From the NCBI RefSeq assembly GCF_004358675.1, contig NZ_SMZO01000024.1, positions 1 through 59,063 on the forward strand: a DNA stretch of 59,063 bases, given 5' to 3'. The DNA is from Meridianimarinicoccus aquatilis (lineage in GTDB: Bacteria > Pseudomonadota > Alphaproteobacteria > Rhodobacterales > Rhodobacteraceae). Shown in pieces: positions 43,161-51,889 of this stretch; positions within the stretch are counted from its first letter, which is position 1; each line of letters opens with the position of its first letter. The position numbers and the translations under genes were made by a program. The notes under the pieces were generated by a model. The model did no database searches and was not told the origin of the DNA. It saw nothing but the letters and a program-made list of their open reading frames with translations.

Positions 43161-46100
43161 ATGAGTAGAACCTATCGCGCGACCAAGGAAAAACGGCGCT
43201 ATAACCGCTGGGTCGCCAACGAAACGATGGAAGATTTCGCTCTGCGCTTTACGGCGCGGCGTGCGCGCCACTGGTCATCAGCGCGCGTTGCCAACACGGC
43301 CATCGGATCGATTTCGTTTCTCGCCCTCGAAGCGATCGGCGGTGCGATCACACTGACCTATGGCTTTGACATTGCCATAACGGCGATCATGTTGGTTGGC
43401 GCAATTCTATTTTTGACGGCCTTTCCCATAAGCTATTACGCGGCGCGCTATGGCGTGGATATTGACCTTCTGACCCGCGGAGCAGGCTTCGGGTATATCG
43501 GCTCCACCATCACGTCGCTTATTTATGCCAGTTTCACGTTCATCTTCTTTGCGCTGGAAGCAGCAATTCTGGCATTGGCGGTTGAATTCACCCTCGGCAT
43601 CCCGCTGATGTTTGGCTACCTACTCAGCTCGCTGGTGGTCATCCCGTTGGCCATAAACGGCTTTTCCAAAATCTCGGCATTTCAGGCTTGGACACAACCG
43701 ATATGGGTCGTGTTACATATCACACCCTTCGTGATGCTTGCGTTCGTCGGTTACGATATCGAAGGTTGGGCATCCTTTACCGGCTTGGCGCCAGAAGCAA
43801 CCAGCCCGTCAGGCAAGCTGATCATGCTTGGGGCGGCGGCTGGTGTGATCTTTTCACTGATTGCCCAAGTCGGTGAACAAGTCGACTTCCTGCGCTTCCT
43901 TCCAGAGCCAAAAACCCGTGCAGAACGACGTCGCTGGTGGGCCGCGTTGATCGCGGCAGGTCCGGGTTGGTCGGTTCTCGGTGTGGCAAAGATGTTGGCA
44001 GGATCGTATCTTGTCACGCTCGCGTTGTCCAAAGGCGTGCCAATGTCCGAAGCGGGCGATCCCACCCGCATGTACCACACTGCATTTTCAGAAGTTATCT
44101 CAAACCCTTGGCTTGTCTTGTTGCTGACGGCCGGCTTTGTGATCTTGTCTCAGCTTAAGATCAACATCACCAACGCCTATGCCGGATCGATAGCGTGGTC
44201 GAATTTCTTTTCGCGTTTGACCCACAGCCATCCGGGGCGGGTTGTGTGGCTGGTCTTTAACGTCGCCATAGCCGTTATGCTTATGGAATTGGGTGTATTC
44301 GGTGCACTGGAAAGTACGCTCGCACTCTATTCCCACGTGGCCCTTGCGTGGATCGGAGCGTTGGTTGCCGACCTCATCGTCAACAAACCCTTGGGCCTTA
44401 GTCCACCGGGCATCGAATTTCGCCGCGCGCATCTGCATGACATCAACCCAGTTGGTATTGGTGCAATGGCCACTGCATGTGTGTTGTCGCTCACAGCCTA
44501 TGGCGGCTATTTCGGCCCATTGATGGAAGCATTGTCATCTGCCGTGGCCCTGTTCAGTTCGTTCCTGTTGGCCCCTGCCATCGCATGGTGGACGAAAGGC
44601 CGGTATTACATAGCCCGGCCCGTCCCCTTACTGGATGGACCAGAGCAAAAGTGTTCGATCTGTGAATACAGTTTCGACCCCGAAGACATGACGCACTGCC
44701 CTTTTCATTCAGGCCCTATTTGTTCGCTGTGCTGCACCATCGACAGTGCTTGCCGCGATGCATGCAAACCGGAAACACGCATGAGTGCCGTCGCCGCGCG
44801 GGCGCTGCACGACTATCTGCCTGCCCCTGTTGCGACCGCGCTGACCATGCCTTTGTCGCGGTTCTTGATCTTTACATCGCTGATTGGCGCGACGCTGGCC
44901 TATCTTCTTTTGCTGGTCCGGTCATACCGCGCTGCTGACAACCTTGATGCGATGCTGATGGTCATCTTTTCCATCTCACTGATCGTGATTGGTGTGTGCG
45001 TCTGGATGTTCATCCTCATAAACGACACACAGCACAAAACACGCGATGAGGCCGAACGGCAAACTGAACGCTTGCTTGCCGAAGTGCGCGCCCACGAACG
45101 CACTGATCGGGCGCTTCAGCAGGCAAAGGAAAAAGCAGAGGCCGCGAACCTTGCCAAAACGCGCTATATGACTGGGCTGAGCCATGAATTGCGCACCCCA
45201 CTGAACTCTATCTACGGCTTTGCCCAGATTCTGGAAAAAGACCCCGATATGCCACCGCACCGGCTGACGTCTGTCACCACGATCCGCCGCTCTTCTGAAC
45301 ATCTTGCAGGCTTGATCGAAGGCTTGCTGGACATCGCCCGGATCGAAGCGGGTCGACTGGAAATCAGCCGTGACCGCATACACCTGCGCATGTTCCTGAA
45401 CCAGATCAGTTCCATTTTCGAAGAACAGGCCCGCGAAAAGAACATTGCCTTTTCCCAGACCACACAAGGGTCGCTGCCGGAATGGGTTAGTTTCGATGAA
45501 AAACGGTTGCGTCAGATCCTGATCAACCTGCTGTCAAACGCACTTCGTTATACCGTGGCGGGGTCGGTCAATCTGCACATCACCTACCGCAACGAGGTTG
45601 CCATCATCGAAGTAAGCGACACAGGGATAGGGATCGTTCCCGAAAACATTCGTAGAATCTGGGAACCCTTCGAACGTGGGGATCACCCTTTTGTTGCCGG
45701 ATCTGGGCTTGGTCTGACTATTACCAAGTTGCTGGTTGAAATACTTGGTGGCGATATTGCCGTTGAAAGCACGGCGGACAAAGGCAGCCTGTTCCGGGTT
45801 CGATTGATGTTGCCATCTGTTCCGAACAGCAGCCTTCAACCGGTCGCCGCAACCACCGACGACACCCGCAGCCTGCCCTTCATCGGCTATCACGGTGCGC
45901 GCAAGACACTTATGGTTGTCGATGATGATCCCAGCCACCTGAAATTGGTGGATTACTTCCTGACACCGCTTGGTTTCGCAGTGCTCTTGGCCTCCAGCGC
46001 TGAACAGGCGCTTGAAATGGTAAAAGACATCTCGCCGGACCTGTTTGTGCTCGACATCGACTTGCCCGGAGGGGACGGCTGGTCTTTGGCCGAAGCGCTG

Positions 46101-46514
46101 CGAAGTGGGGATCACAGGACCACACCAATCGCGATGATTTCCGGGCACGCGATGGATGCCAAAAAGCCATCGCCAGAGTTCAAATTGTGCGATGCGTTCC
46201 TTGCAAAGCCTTATAACCTTGATGATCTACTCGTTCGTATCGCTGATCTTCTGCGGCTTGATCTCATTATGGCGGCAGAAACACAGCCCGCAGCCTCGGT
46301 TTCAAGGCATTTACCCGAAGCCGATAGAGCCGAGTTGATTGCCCTGGCCCGCGATGGGCTGACACGGGCTCTCAACTCAAAGATCGACACGCTTGAAGCC
46401 TCTGGTGCGCTTGCCGGCGCGACGCTTTCAACGGTGCGCCACGCGGCAAATGTGTTCGATATGCAAAGCGTCATCGCTTGCCTTGAAAAGGAGACGGGCA
46501 ATGCACCCCTTTAA
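43161..46514 (+). CDS. Hybrid sensor histidine kinase with NCS1 permease-like sensor domain
   Basis: A 1117-residue membrane protein. Residues about 20-490 look like a complete nucleobase/hydantoin (NCS1) permease with about twelve membrane segments. Residues 498-540 hold eight cysteines and the pattern CPFHSGPICSLCC, suggesting a bound metal or Fe-S. Two more membrane segments (about 570-625) and a short coiled coil lead to HisKA with phospho-acceptor His675 (LSHELRTPLNS), a HATPase domain (LINLLSNALRYT), and a receiver with Asp965 (VLDIDLP). About 80 helical residues end the protein; no HPt His is seen. GAAGG precedes the ATG. It is divergent from the amide transporter operon and overlaps the response regulator gene by 14 bp. 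Inferred: it reports an amide or nitrogen compound. The architecture recalls CbrA, where an SLC5 transporter is fused to a kinase. Confidence 0.85.
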   Translation: MSRTYRATKEKRRYNRWVANETMEDFALRFTARRARHWSSARVANTAIGSISFLALEAIGGAITLTYGFDIAITAIMLVGAILFLTAFPISYYAARYGVDIDLLTRGAGFGYIGSTITSLIYASFTFIFFALEAAILALAVEFTLGIPLMFGYLLSSLVVIPLAINGFSKISAFQAWTQPIWVVLHITPFVMLAFVGYDIEGWASFTGLAPEATSPSGKLIMLGAAAGVIFSLIAQVGEQVDFLRFLPEPKTRAERRRWWAALIAAGPGWSVLGVAKMLAGSYLVTLALSKGVPMSEAGDPTRMYHTAFSEVISNPWLVLLLTAGFVILSQLKINITNAYAGSIAWSNFFSRLTHSHPGRVVWLVFNVAIAVMLMELGVFGALESTLALYSHVALAWIGALVADLIVNKPLGLSPPGIEFRRAHLHDINPVGIGAMATACVLSLTAYGGYFGPLMEALSSAVALFSSFLLAPAIAWWTKGRYYIARPVPLLDGPEQKCSICEYSFDPEDMTHCPFHSGPICSLCCTIDSACRDACKPETRMSAVAARALHDYLPAPVATALTMPLSRFLIFTSLIGATLAYLLLLVRSYRAADNLDAMLMVIFSISLIVIGVCVWMFILINDTQHKTRDEAERQTERLLAEVRAHERTDRALQQAKEKAEAANLAKTRYMTGLSHELRTPLNSIYGFAQILEKDPDMPPHRLTSVTTIRRSSEHLAGLIEGLLDIARIEAGRLEISRDRIHLRMFLNQISSIFEEQAREKNIAFSQTTQGSLPEWVSFDEKRLRQILINLLSNALRYTVAGSVNLHITYRNEVAIIEVSDTGIGIVPENIRRIWEPFERGDHPFVAGSGLGLTITKLLVEILGGDIAVESTADKGSLFRVRLMLPSVPNSSLQPVAATTDDTRSLPFIGYHGARKTLMVVDDDPSHLKLVDYFLTPLGFAVLLASSAEQALEMVKDISPDLFVLDIDLPGGDGWSLAEALRSGDHRTTPIAMISGHAMDAKKPSPEFKLCDAFLAKPYNLDDLLVRIADLLRLDLIMAAETQPAASVSRHLPEADRAELIALARDGLTRALNSKIDTLEASGALAGATLSTVRHAANVFDMQSVIACLEKETGNAPL

Positions 46515-47415
46515 CCGCGAAGCACAGAACATTGCGCTGGTGGTGGACGATAACCCAGAAGCGCTTGGAATGGTATCAACCGCACTTGAGGAAAACGGCA
46601 TCACCGTTCTTGTCGCCCGAGATGGCGAAACGGCGATTGAACTGGCGCAGCGCATCCAACCAGACGTCATCTTGATGGATGCAATCATGCCCGCGCCGGA
46701 CGGCTTCGAAACATGCCGCAGGTTAAAACTGGGCGATGCCCCGATCTCAACACCGATCATCTTCATGACCGGGTTGTCAGAACCGGAACACATCGTGCGG
46801 GGCCTGAAGGCAGGAGGCGTAGATTACATCACAAAACCCGTGGTGATCGAAGAACTGCTTGCCCGGATCACAATCCACGTCATGAACGCAAAACTCATTC
46901 GCAGCGCCCGCGAAGCGTTGGATTCCTCACGCGGTTCAGTCATCGCATTCGATGGGAACGGCAAGATCGCTTGGGGAAGCCCAAAGGCGGTTGCCAGCCT
47001 GACCTCACAGGAACAGACGCAATCCGGGCAATTGTCTGCGTGCCAGGCCTTTCGACTTTGGCTGCAAGACTGCAGGACCCTTCCCGCCTCTCAGGTCACC
47101 ACGTTTCATCATGGGGACCTGACAATTTCCTATTTGGGCATCACATCGGCGCGCGAAGTCTTGGTCAAGCTGACTGATACGCAGCTTGGTGGCCCTGCTG
47201 AACTACTCCGCAAAGCATTTTCCCTCACGGCACGCGAATCCGAAGTGCTCTATTGGCTGTCTATGGGGAAACCAAATCGCGATGTGGCGCAGATCCTCTC
47301 GCTCAGCGCGCGGACCGTGAACAAACATCTCGAACAGGTCTTTCAGAAGATGGGAGTGGATAATCGCACGTCCGCAGCCGTTTTGGCTGACCGTGTCTTG
47401 CACCTATCTAACTAG
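46501..47415 (+). CDS. LuxR-family response regulator
   Basis: A 304-residue response regulator. AAGGAG before MHPFNRE sets the start inside the kinase gene's end. The receiver (about 10-130) has Asp60 in LMDAIMP and Lys in YITKP. A middle segment (about 145-230) of no recognised family, possibly PAS-like, precedes a LuxR/NarL helix-turn-helix: LTARESEVLYWLSMGKPNRD and LSARTVNKHLEQVF. It is the evident partner of the permease-kinase fusion and probably controls the divergent urt-fmd operon. Confidence 0.88.
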   Translation: MHPFNREAQNIALVVDDNPEALGMVSTALEENGITVLVARDGETAIELAQRIQPDVILMDAIMPAPDGFETCRRLKLGDAPISTPIIFMTGLSEPEHIVRGLKAGGVDYITKPVVIEELLARITIHVMNAKLIRSAREALDSSRGSVIAFDGNGKIAWGSPKAVASLTSQEQTQSGQLSACQAFRLWLQDCRTLPASQVTTFHHGDLTISYLGITSAREVLVKLTDTQLGGPAELLRKAFSLTARESEVLYWLSMGKPNRDVAQILSLSARTVNKHLEQVFQKMGVDNRTSAAVLADRVLHLSN

Positions 47416-47457
47416 GCCAGTTGCACTGCCCGAGACGGGGCACGACATCAAGCAAGA

Positions 47458-47487
47458 AGACCCGAAGGCATTTAAGCCTTCGGGTCT
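47458..47487. terminator. Bidirectional terminator between response regulator and dps
   Basis: AGACCCGAAGGC and GCCTTCGGGTCT form a perfect 12-bp stem with loop ATTTAA between two convergent genes. The minus strand continues TCTTGCTTG; the plus side lacks a U run. Confidence 0.7.
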
Positions 47488-47540
47488 GTAACATACCTCT
47501 GAAAGAGCAACGCAAAGCCGCGGCGCCCTTTGCAGAACGA

Positions 47541-48035
47541 TCACTCTTTCCCAAGCGAGCGAAGCATCCACGCCGCTTTTTCATGCACGCTCGACCGCGC
47601 GACGGCCAAGTCCTCGGTCACCGGGTCAATGTCACCGGTCATGTTGATCAAGGCGTGCAAGCGGTGCGCGAGACGCTCATGATCTCCCGCCAGATCTTCC
47701 AGCATTTCACCGGCAGTCGGCGCAGCGTCCGGTGTGCCAATCACCGACTGTTCCTTGAGCCAGTCAAGGCTCCAAGGGGCCAGCAAGCCCAACGCGCGAA
47801 TACGTTCCGCTATTACGTCCGCAGCTTTGAACAGTTCTTCATACTGCGCTTCGGTCAGGTTATGGATCGAAAAGAAAAGTGGGCCTTCCACATTCCAATG
47901 GTAAGCATGGGTCTTGAACATCAGCCGATAGGTATCTGCCAGAACATCCGCCAAACCTTTTGCGACGGTCTCTGTGTCACGGACGCCTGTATCGACGGTG
48001 GTTTTCTCGGGTGCGATACGCAATGCATTGCTCAT
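47541..48035 (-). CDS. dps: Dps family DNA-protection/ferritin-like protein
   Basis: A 164-residue ferritin-like protein of Dps type, normally a dodecamer that binds DNA and oxidises Fe(II) with peroxide. The inter-subunit ferroxidase residues are in HAYHWNVEGPLFFSIHNLTE and the following EELFKAADVIAERI. Length and four-helix pattern are normal. A GGAAC-N17-CGTT element lies 32 bp before its ATG, which places it under EcfG, as expected for a general stress gene. Confidence 0.9.
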   Translation of the reverse strand: MSNALRIAPEKTTVDTGVRDTETVAKGLADVLADTYRLMFKTHAYHWNVEGPLFFSIHNLTEAQYEELFKAADVIAERIRALGLLAPWSLDWLKEQSVIGTPDAAPTAGEMLEDLAGDHERLAHRLHALINMTGDIDPVTEDLAVARSSVHEKAAWMLRSLGKE

Positions 48036-48066
48036 GAGTTACTCCTTGAATTGCTTCCACCTTACC

Positions 48067-48092
48067 AACGCGCGCCTTTTCCATCTGGTTCC
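48067..48092 (-). promoter_or_regulatory. EcfG-type promoter of dps
   Basis: On the minus strand GGAAC (48092-48088), a 17-base spacer and CGTT (48070-48067) match the alphaproteobacterial EcfG consensus. The -10 lies 31 bp before the dps ATG. Confidence 0.8.
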
Positions 48093-48179
48093 AAAATTCA
48101 TTCAGAAACATGGAATCAAAAAAGAGCGCCCTGCCCGGACGCTCCTTCCTCACTTGGTAAAAGAGCCATTTATCAAAGA

Positions 48180-49919
48180 CTACGCCGCTTCCTGTGCATC
48201 TTGATCTTCGGCATCAAAGCCAAGCCAAGTGAACACAATCCGGACAGAGAATTGATCTGGCTGATCCTCGAAATCCAGCTGCCCACCAAGCTGCAACGCA
48301 AAGGCACGCATTAAATTTGTGCCCAGTCCAGTGCCCTGATCTGCCGTGTGCGGCGCAAGGTCAGACTCGCTTTCAGGCTTCGAATTTGTGATCTCTAAAA
48401 GTATCTGTGTCTCGTCCACGACTGTCAGCCGCATCCTTACCCAACGGCCCGTTCCGGTCCCAAGATATTTCATGGAATTTGTCGTCGCCTCGGCCACCAA
48501 AAGGCTCAGGGGAACGGCTTGGTCCGGATAAAGGTTGATATCGGCAAACTTGCGATCCACGTCGAAACTGCCCTGCCCCGCATCTGCCAACGCAAGGATC
48601 TGATCGGTCAGTTCGGTCAGCATTTGCGGCGCGTTCACCTTGCTCAGGTTCTCTGTGCGGTACAAATTTCGGTGAATCGTCGCCAGACCCAGCACACGTT
48701 CCTGAAGCCGCCGCACAACAGCTTTCGCTTCGCGAGACTTCAGTTCGCGCATCTGCATGTTCATGATGGAGCTGATCAATTGAAGGTTGTTTTTAACCCT
48801 GTGATGGACTTCCTTAAGCAGAACGTTCTTGTCATGCACAAGCTGCTCCATCTCGGCTTCATCGTGAAGCACGGTCTCCGCCATATCTGCAAACGACTGC
48901 TGTAGTTCGCGGATTTCCCCGGATACGTCCCTGTCATTCGATGGGTCCGGCAACCGGCGGGTTTTCGCAAAAGCCCGCATCTGCCTGCGCAGCTTCGACA
49001 AGTGACGCATGACCAGACGATAGACCGTGGCAAAAGCAACCCCAAGACTGGTAAGCCACATGATGATGGGGAAAAATTCGGGTTTTATCGAAAATGGCCC
49101 GGTCGCACCATGTGGGGTCGGCACCCATGTTCCCAGCGCATAAACCGTGCCATCCAGAATCGGCGACACGGAATAGCTTCGGGGGTCGCCAGATACGCTG
49201 GTATCGCGGAATTGAACAACCGGGCCACTACCCAAATCTTCAAGCGACCGCGAAACAGGTAGCACCCCGGCTGGGTTAGACTCTTCATGCCCCATCGCAG
49301 TCAGAATTTCGCCACCCGAGGTGAAGGTCACCACTGTCAGACCGCTGCCATCGACAATGCTGCGCCCAAGGGCCAGGCTTTCATGGGGGACCGATACAAA
49401 AACAAACCCCGCAAACGCCCCATTCCGCGTAAAAGGCTGGCTCACAGTAACAACAGGACGTTTGCTGATTGGCGCCCTCGGATTGACGTTTACCGTCGGT
49501 TCGCGGGCAGCAACGTTGTCGGACCATCCTGGGTAGTCTGAAAAATCGAACGTTTCACCCGTTGACGCACACCACATCTCGCCATCGGATCGGATGAACC
49601 CGGCTGTAACAGCCATTTCCTGCTGTTCAATAAGCTCCGACAGACCTTGGGCGCACTCATCCTCAGTGTCCCAAGACGCACGGGCAAATGGCGCAAGACC
49701 CATCGCGATCCCAAAAGCGCGTTGGATGATTTCGCGCTCGGCCACAGCGGCATCGCGTGTGAGGCCGGCCAGCGCGGCGTCAGCCCGGTTTTCGGCGCGC
49801 CGAACAATGTCGCCGGTTTGCATGACCGCCAGCAACCCAATCGGGATCAACGCGACAGAAAGAAATATGAGAAGGCGAACAGCAAGGCTGCTGAACCACC
49901 CTGTTGTCGCCTGCGTCAC
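48180..49919 (-). CDS. HisKA_2-type sensor histidine kinase of the general stress response
   Basis: A 579-residue inner-membrane kinase starting with GTG that overlaps the ecfG stop (GTGA). A first membrane segment (about 14-32), a periplasmic Cache-like sensor (about 35-275), a second segment (about 283-303), a HAMP-like stretch, then HisKA_2 with the phospho-acceptor in EVHHRVKNNLQLI and a HATPase with GTGLGTNLM. Kinases of this family (PhyK-type) phosphorylate PhyR. It is encoded with nepR and ecfG, so it very likely serves PhyR encoded next door. The stress signal is unknown. Confidence 0.85.
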   Translation of the reverse strand: MTQATTGWFSSLAVRLLIFLSVALIPIGLLAVMQTGDIVRRAENRADAALAGLTRDAAVAEREIIQRAFGIAMGLAPFARASWDTEDECAQGLSELIEQQEMAVTAGFIRSDGEMWCASTGETFDFSDYPGWSDNVAAREPTVNVNPRAPISKRPVVTVSQPFTRNGAFAGFVFVSVPHESLALGRSIVDGSGLTVVTFTSGGEILTAMGHEESNPAGVLPVSRSLEDLGSGPVVQFRDTSVSGDPRSYSVSPILDGTVYALGTWVPTPHGATGPFSIKPEFFPIIMWLTSLGVAFATVYRLVMRHLSKLRRQMRAFAKTRRLPDPSNDRDVSGEIRELQQSFADMAETVLHDEAEMEQLVHDKNVLLKEVHHRVKNNLQLISSIMNMQMRELKSREAKAVVRRLQERVLGLATIHRNLYRTENLSKVNAPQMLTELTDQILALADAGQGSFDVDRKFADINLYPDQAVPLSLLVAEATTNSMKYLGTGTGRWVRMRLTVVDETQILLEITNSKPESESDLAPHTADQGTGLGTNLMRAFALQLGGQLDFEDQPDQFSVRIVFTWLGFDAEDQDAQEAA

Positions 49920-50473
49920 GCTGCAGCAGTTTTGGAAGCTGACATGACCGCGACCGTCGCTTGGTCTGTAATGTCAAGACTGTCGGCGTCGCTCAGACCC
50001 ATCAGTTCCGCAAGCCGCATCCGCCCACGATTGGCCCGGCTCTTTACCGTTCCGATTGCAATGCCGGTCATTTCTGCAGCTTCCTCATAGGAAAAGCCCG
50101 AGCCGCCAACGAGGACCAAAATCTCACGCTGCTCAACGCTGAGTTGATTGAACGCCACGGCAAAGTCGCGAAACGCCAAGCGCCCGTCATGGGCCGGCTT
50201 TTCAGATAGGCCCGCGGTGAACGCGCCATCGACATCTTCAACTTCGCGGGCGGCCTTGCGACGTTCCGAATAAAACGTGTTACGCAAGATCGTAAAAAGC
50301 CACGCCCGCATGTTTGTGCCAGGTTCAAACTTGTGAATATTGCTCCACGCTTTCAAAAGCGCGTCCTGAACCAGATCATCGGCACGGGCAGGGTTTCGGG
50401 TCAGGCTGCGCGCGAAGGCACGCAAAGACGGCAAATGTTCAACAATTTCATCTCTCGGATCAGGATCGCTCAC
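49916..50473 (-). CDS. ecfG: EcfG general stress sigma factor
   Basis: A 185-residue ECF sigma factor. Region 2 (LRAFARSLTRNPARADDLVQ, then FTILRNTFYSERRK) and region 4 (LSVEQREILVLVGGSGFSYE, then GIAIGTVKSRANRGR) are complete. The start is GTG after GGAGG and overlaps nepR by four bases. The neighbouring nepR, phyR and HisKA_2 kinase genes identify it as EcfG rather than another ECF factor. It should recognise GGAAC-N16/17-CGTT, found at least three times close by. Confidence 0.92.
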   Translation of the reverse strand: MSDPDPRDEIVEHLPSLRAFARSLTRNPARADDLVQDALLKAWSNIHKFEPGTNMRAWLFTILRNTFYSERRKAAREVEDVDGAFTAGLSEKPAHDGRLAFRDFAVAFNQLSVEQREILVLVGGSGFSYEEAAEMTGIAIGTVKSRANRGRMRLAELMGLSDADSLDITDQATVAVMSASKTAAA

Positions 50474-50637
50474 TTGGAAGCCTCCTTTTTCCGCAGTTCT
50501 TCCAACATCTTGGCAAATCGTTCGGGCACGCCTTCTTCTACCGTCTCGCGGTACAAATCGCGGATCTTTTCGTCTATGTCCCTTTTGACAGGGTCGACGT
50601 TTGATACGTCATCATCCATCTCTACCTCGTCATACAT
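50470..50637 (-). CDS. nepR: NepR anti-sigma factor
   Basis: A 55-residue protein. CGGAG before MYDEVEMDD sets the start; the open frame extends upstream across the promoter. The core DEKIRDLYRETVEEGVPERF is the NepR signature, and the two amphipathic helices and flexible ends are as expected. NepR holds EcfG inactive until phosphorylated PhyR binds NepR. First gene of nepR-ecfG-kinase, transcribed from an EcfG promoter 31 bp upstream. Confidence 0.92.
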   Translation of the reverse strand: MYDEVEMDDDVSNVDPVKRDIDEKIRDLYRETVEEGVPERFAKMLEELRKKEASK

Positions 50638-50660
50638 ATTGTTTCTCCGCGCACTATTTG

Positions 50661-50685
50661 GGAACTTAACGCAGTTTCCCGCGTT
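50661..50685 (+). promoter_or_regulatory. EcfG promoter of phyR
   Basis: GGAAC at 50661-50665, a 16-base spacer and CGTT at 50682-50685, 37 bp before the phyR ATG. It overlaps the opposing nepR promoter almost completely. Confidence 0.85.
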
Positions 50686-50692
50686 TGGTTCC
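50668..50692 (-). promoter_or_regulatory. EcfG promoter of nepR-ecfG
   Basis: Minus-strand GGAAC (50692-50688), 16-base spacer, CGTT (50671-50668). It is the mirror partner of the phyR promoter, so one short palindromic segment drives both operons. Confidence 0.85.
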
Positions 50693-50722
50693 CAAATGTT
50701 GCAAAAAAAGTGAGACGCACCC

Positions 50723-51529
50723 ATGACGACTGATGCCACAAGCTTCGCCGATCAGGTCGGACAAAACCTTCCTTTCCTTCGCCGCTACGCCCGTGCCCTG
50801 ACCGGCAGCCAAGCCAGCGGCGACACATACGCAGCCGCAACTCTCGAAGCGATCCTGAACGACGCGACCGTTCTTGATGGTGCGACCGACACACGAACGG
50901 CCTTGTTCCGCGCGTTCCACAAAATCTGGGAAAGCTCGGGCGCTCAGGTCGATTCCGATGAAACCGGCTTGCTGGGCGCCGTGCAGGACCGGATGGAGAA
51001 TTTGACTCGTGGCGCCCGCGAAGCGCTTTTGCTCAACACAATAGAAGAACTGCCTGTCTCCTCCATCGCTCAGATCATGGATGTCTCGCAAGACGAGGCG
51101 CAGCACCTGATCACCGTCGCGCGGCAAGAAATGGCGCAGGACGCACCAGGACGCGTCATGATTATCGAAGACGAAGCGATCATTGCGATGGATCTTGACG
51201 GGATCGTCCGCGCAATCGGGCATGAAGTTACAGGCATTGCGCGGACAGCCAAAGCTGCTGTTGATCTTGGCCGCAAGACCAAGCCAGATCTGGTTCTTGC
51301 CGACATTCACTTGGCAGATGACAGCTCGGGCATTGATGCAGTGAACACTCTTCTGGAAGATTTCACAAACTTGCCGGTGATCTTCATCACCGCCTATCCC
51401 GAACGTCTTTTGACGGGCGAACGTCCCGAACCAGCATTTCTGATTTCCAAGCCCTACACCGAAGCGCAGGTGCGGTCGGCTGTCAGTCAGGCCTTGTTCT
51501 TCTCTTCAACGGCGACGCTTACAGCTTGA
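50723..51529 (+). CDS. phyR: PhyR general stress response regulator
   Basis: A 268-residue anti-anti-sigma response regulator. The N-terminal half mimics an ECF sigma factor (FADQVGQNLPFLRRYARALT; REALLLNTIEELPVSSIAQI) without binding DNA. The C-terminal receiver has Asp194 in LADIHLAD and Lys in LISKPYTEAQ. When phosphorylated it takes NepR from EcfG. Divergent from nepR with a shared promoter segment, and followed by a strong terminator. The Shine-Dalgarno before the ATG is weak. Confidence 0.94.
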   Translation: MTTDATSFADQVGQNLPFLRRYARALTGSQASGDTYAAATLEAILNDATVLDGATDTRTALFRAFHKIWESSGAQVDSDETGLLGAVQDRMENLTRGAREALLLNTIEELPVSSIAQIMDVSQDEAQHLITVARQEMAQDAPGRVMIIEDEAIIAMDLDGIVRAIGHEVTGIARTAKAAVDLGRKTKPDLVLADIHLADDSSGIDAVNTLLEDFTNLPVIFITAYPERLLTGERPEPAFLISKPYTEAQVRSAVSQALFFSSTATLTA

Positions 51530-51533
51530 TACG

Positions 51534-51566
51534 AAAAACCCGCCCGGATGTCCGGGCGGGTTTTTT
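51534..51566 (+). terminator. Rho-independent terminator of phyR
   Basis: AAAACCCGCCCGGA, loop TG, TCCGGGCGGGTTTTTT: a strong GC stem with a six-T run, five bases after the stop codon. Confidence 0.92.
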
Positions 51567-51634
51567 ACCGAGAGGGGTCGCGATCGCCTAGAGTATCTTC
51601 GGCACTTTGCATCCCTTCTGAACAACTTGTTACG

Positions 51635-51808
51635 TCAGCGCGGGGCACGTCCGCGAAGTGCGTTGGCAATCAGGGCAATCGCGAACAGCACGATAAAGAC
51701 AAAAAACAGGATTTGCGCGATGCCGGCAGATGCCGAAGCGATCCCGCCAAAGCCGAACAGTGCGGCAACAATAGCGACAACGAAGAAGACTAAGGCCCAA
51801 TAAAGCAT
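51635..51808 (-). CDS. DUF1328 (UPF0391) small membrane protein
   Basis: A 57-residue protein with two membrane segments and Gly/Ala-rich centre: [19 protein letters not shown] and [19 protein letters not shown]. The pattern is that of DUF1328/YtjA proteins, whose function is unknown. GGAG lies before the ATG. A near-consensus EcfG promoter is found 56 bp upstream. It points toward the phyR terminator. Confidence 0.85.
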   Translation of the reverse strand: MLYWALVFFVVAIVAALFGFGGIASASAGIAQILFFVFIVLFAIALIANALRGRAPR

Positions 51809-51864
51809 TTGGTTTACTCCAGTGTTGATCCCGAAACGGCATTGTGCCGCCTCTTCATTCAATC

Positions 51865-51889
51865 AACAAATGAACCGCGAATAGGTTCC
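51865..51889 (-). promoter_or_regulatory. EcfG-like promoter of the DUF1328 gene
   Basis: Minus-strand GGAAC (51889-51885), 16-base spacer and TGTT (51868-51865), one base off the CGTT -10 consensus. Confidence 0.5.
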
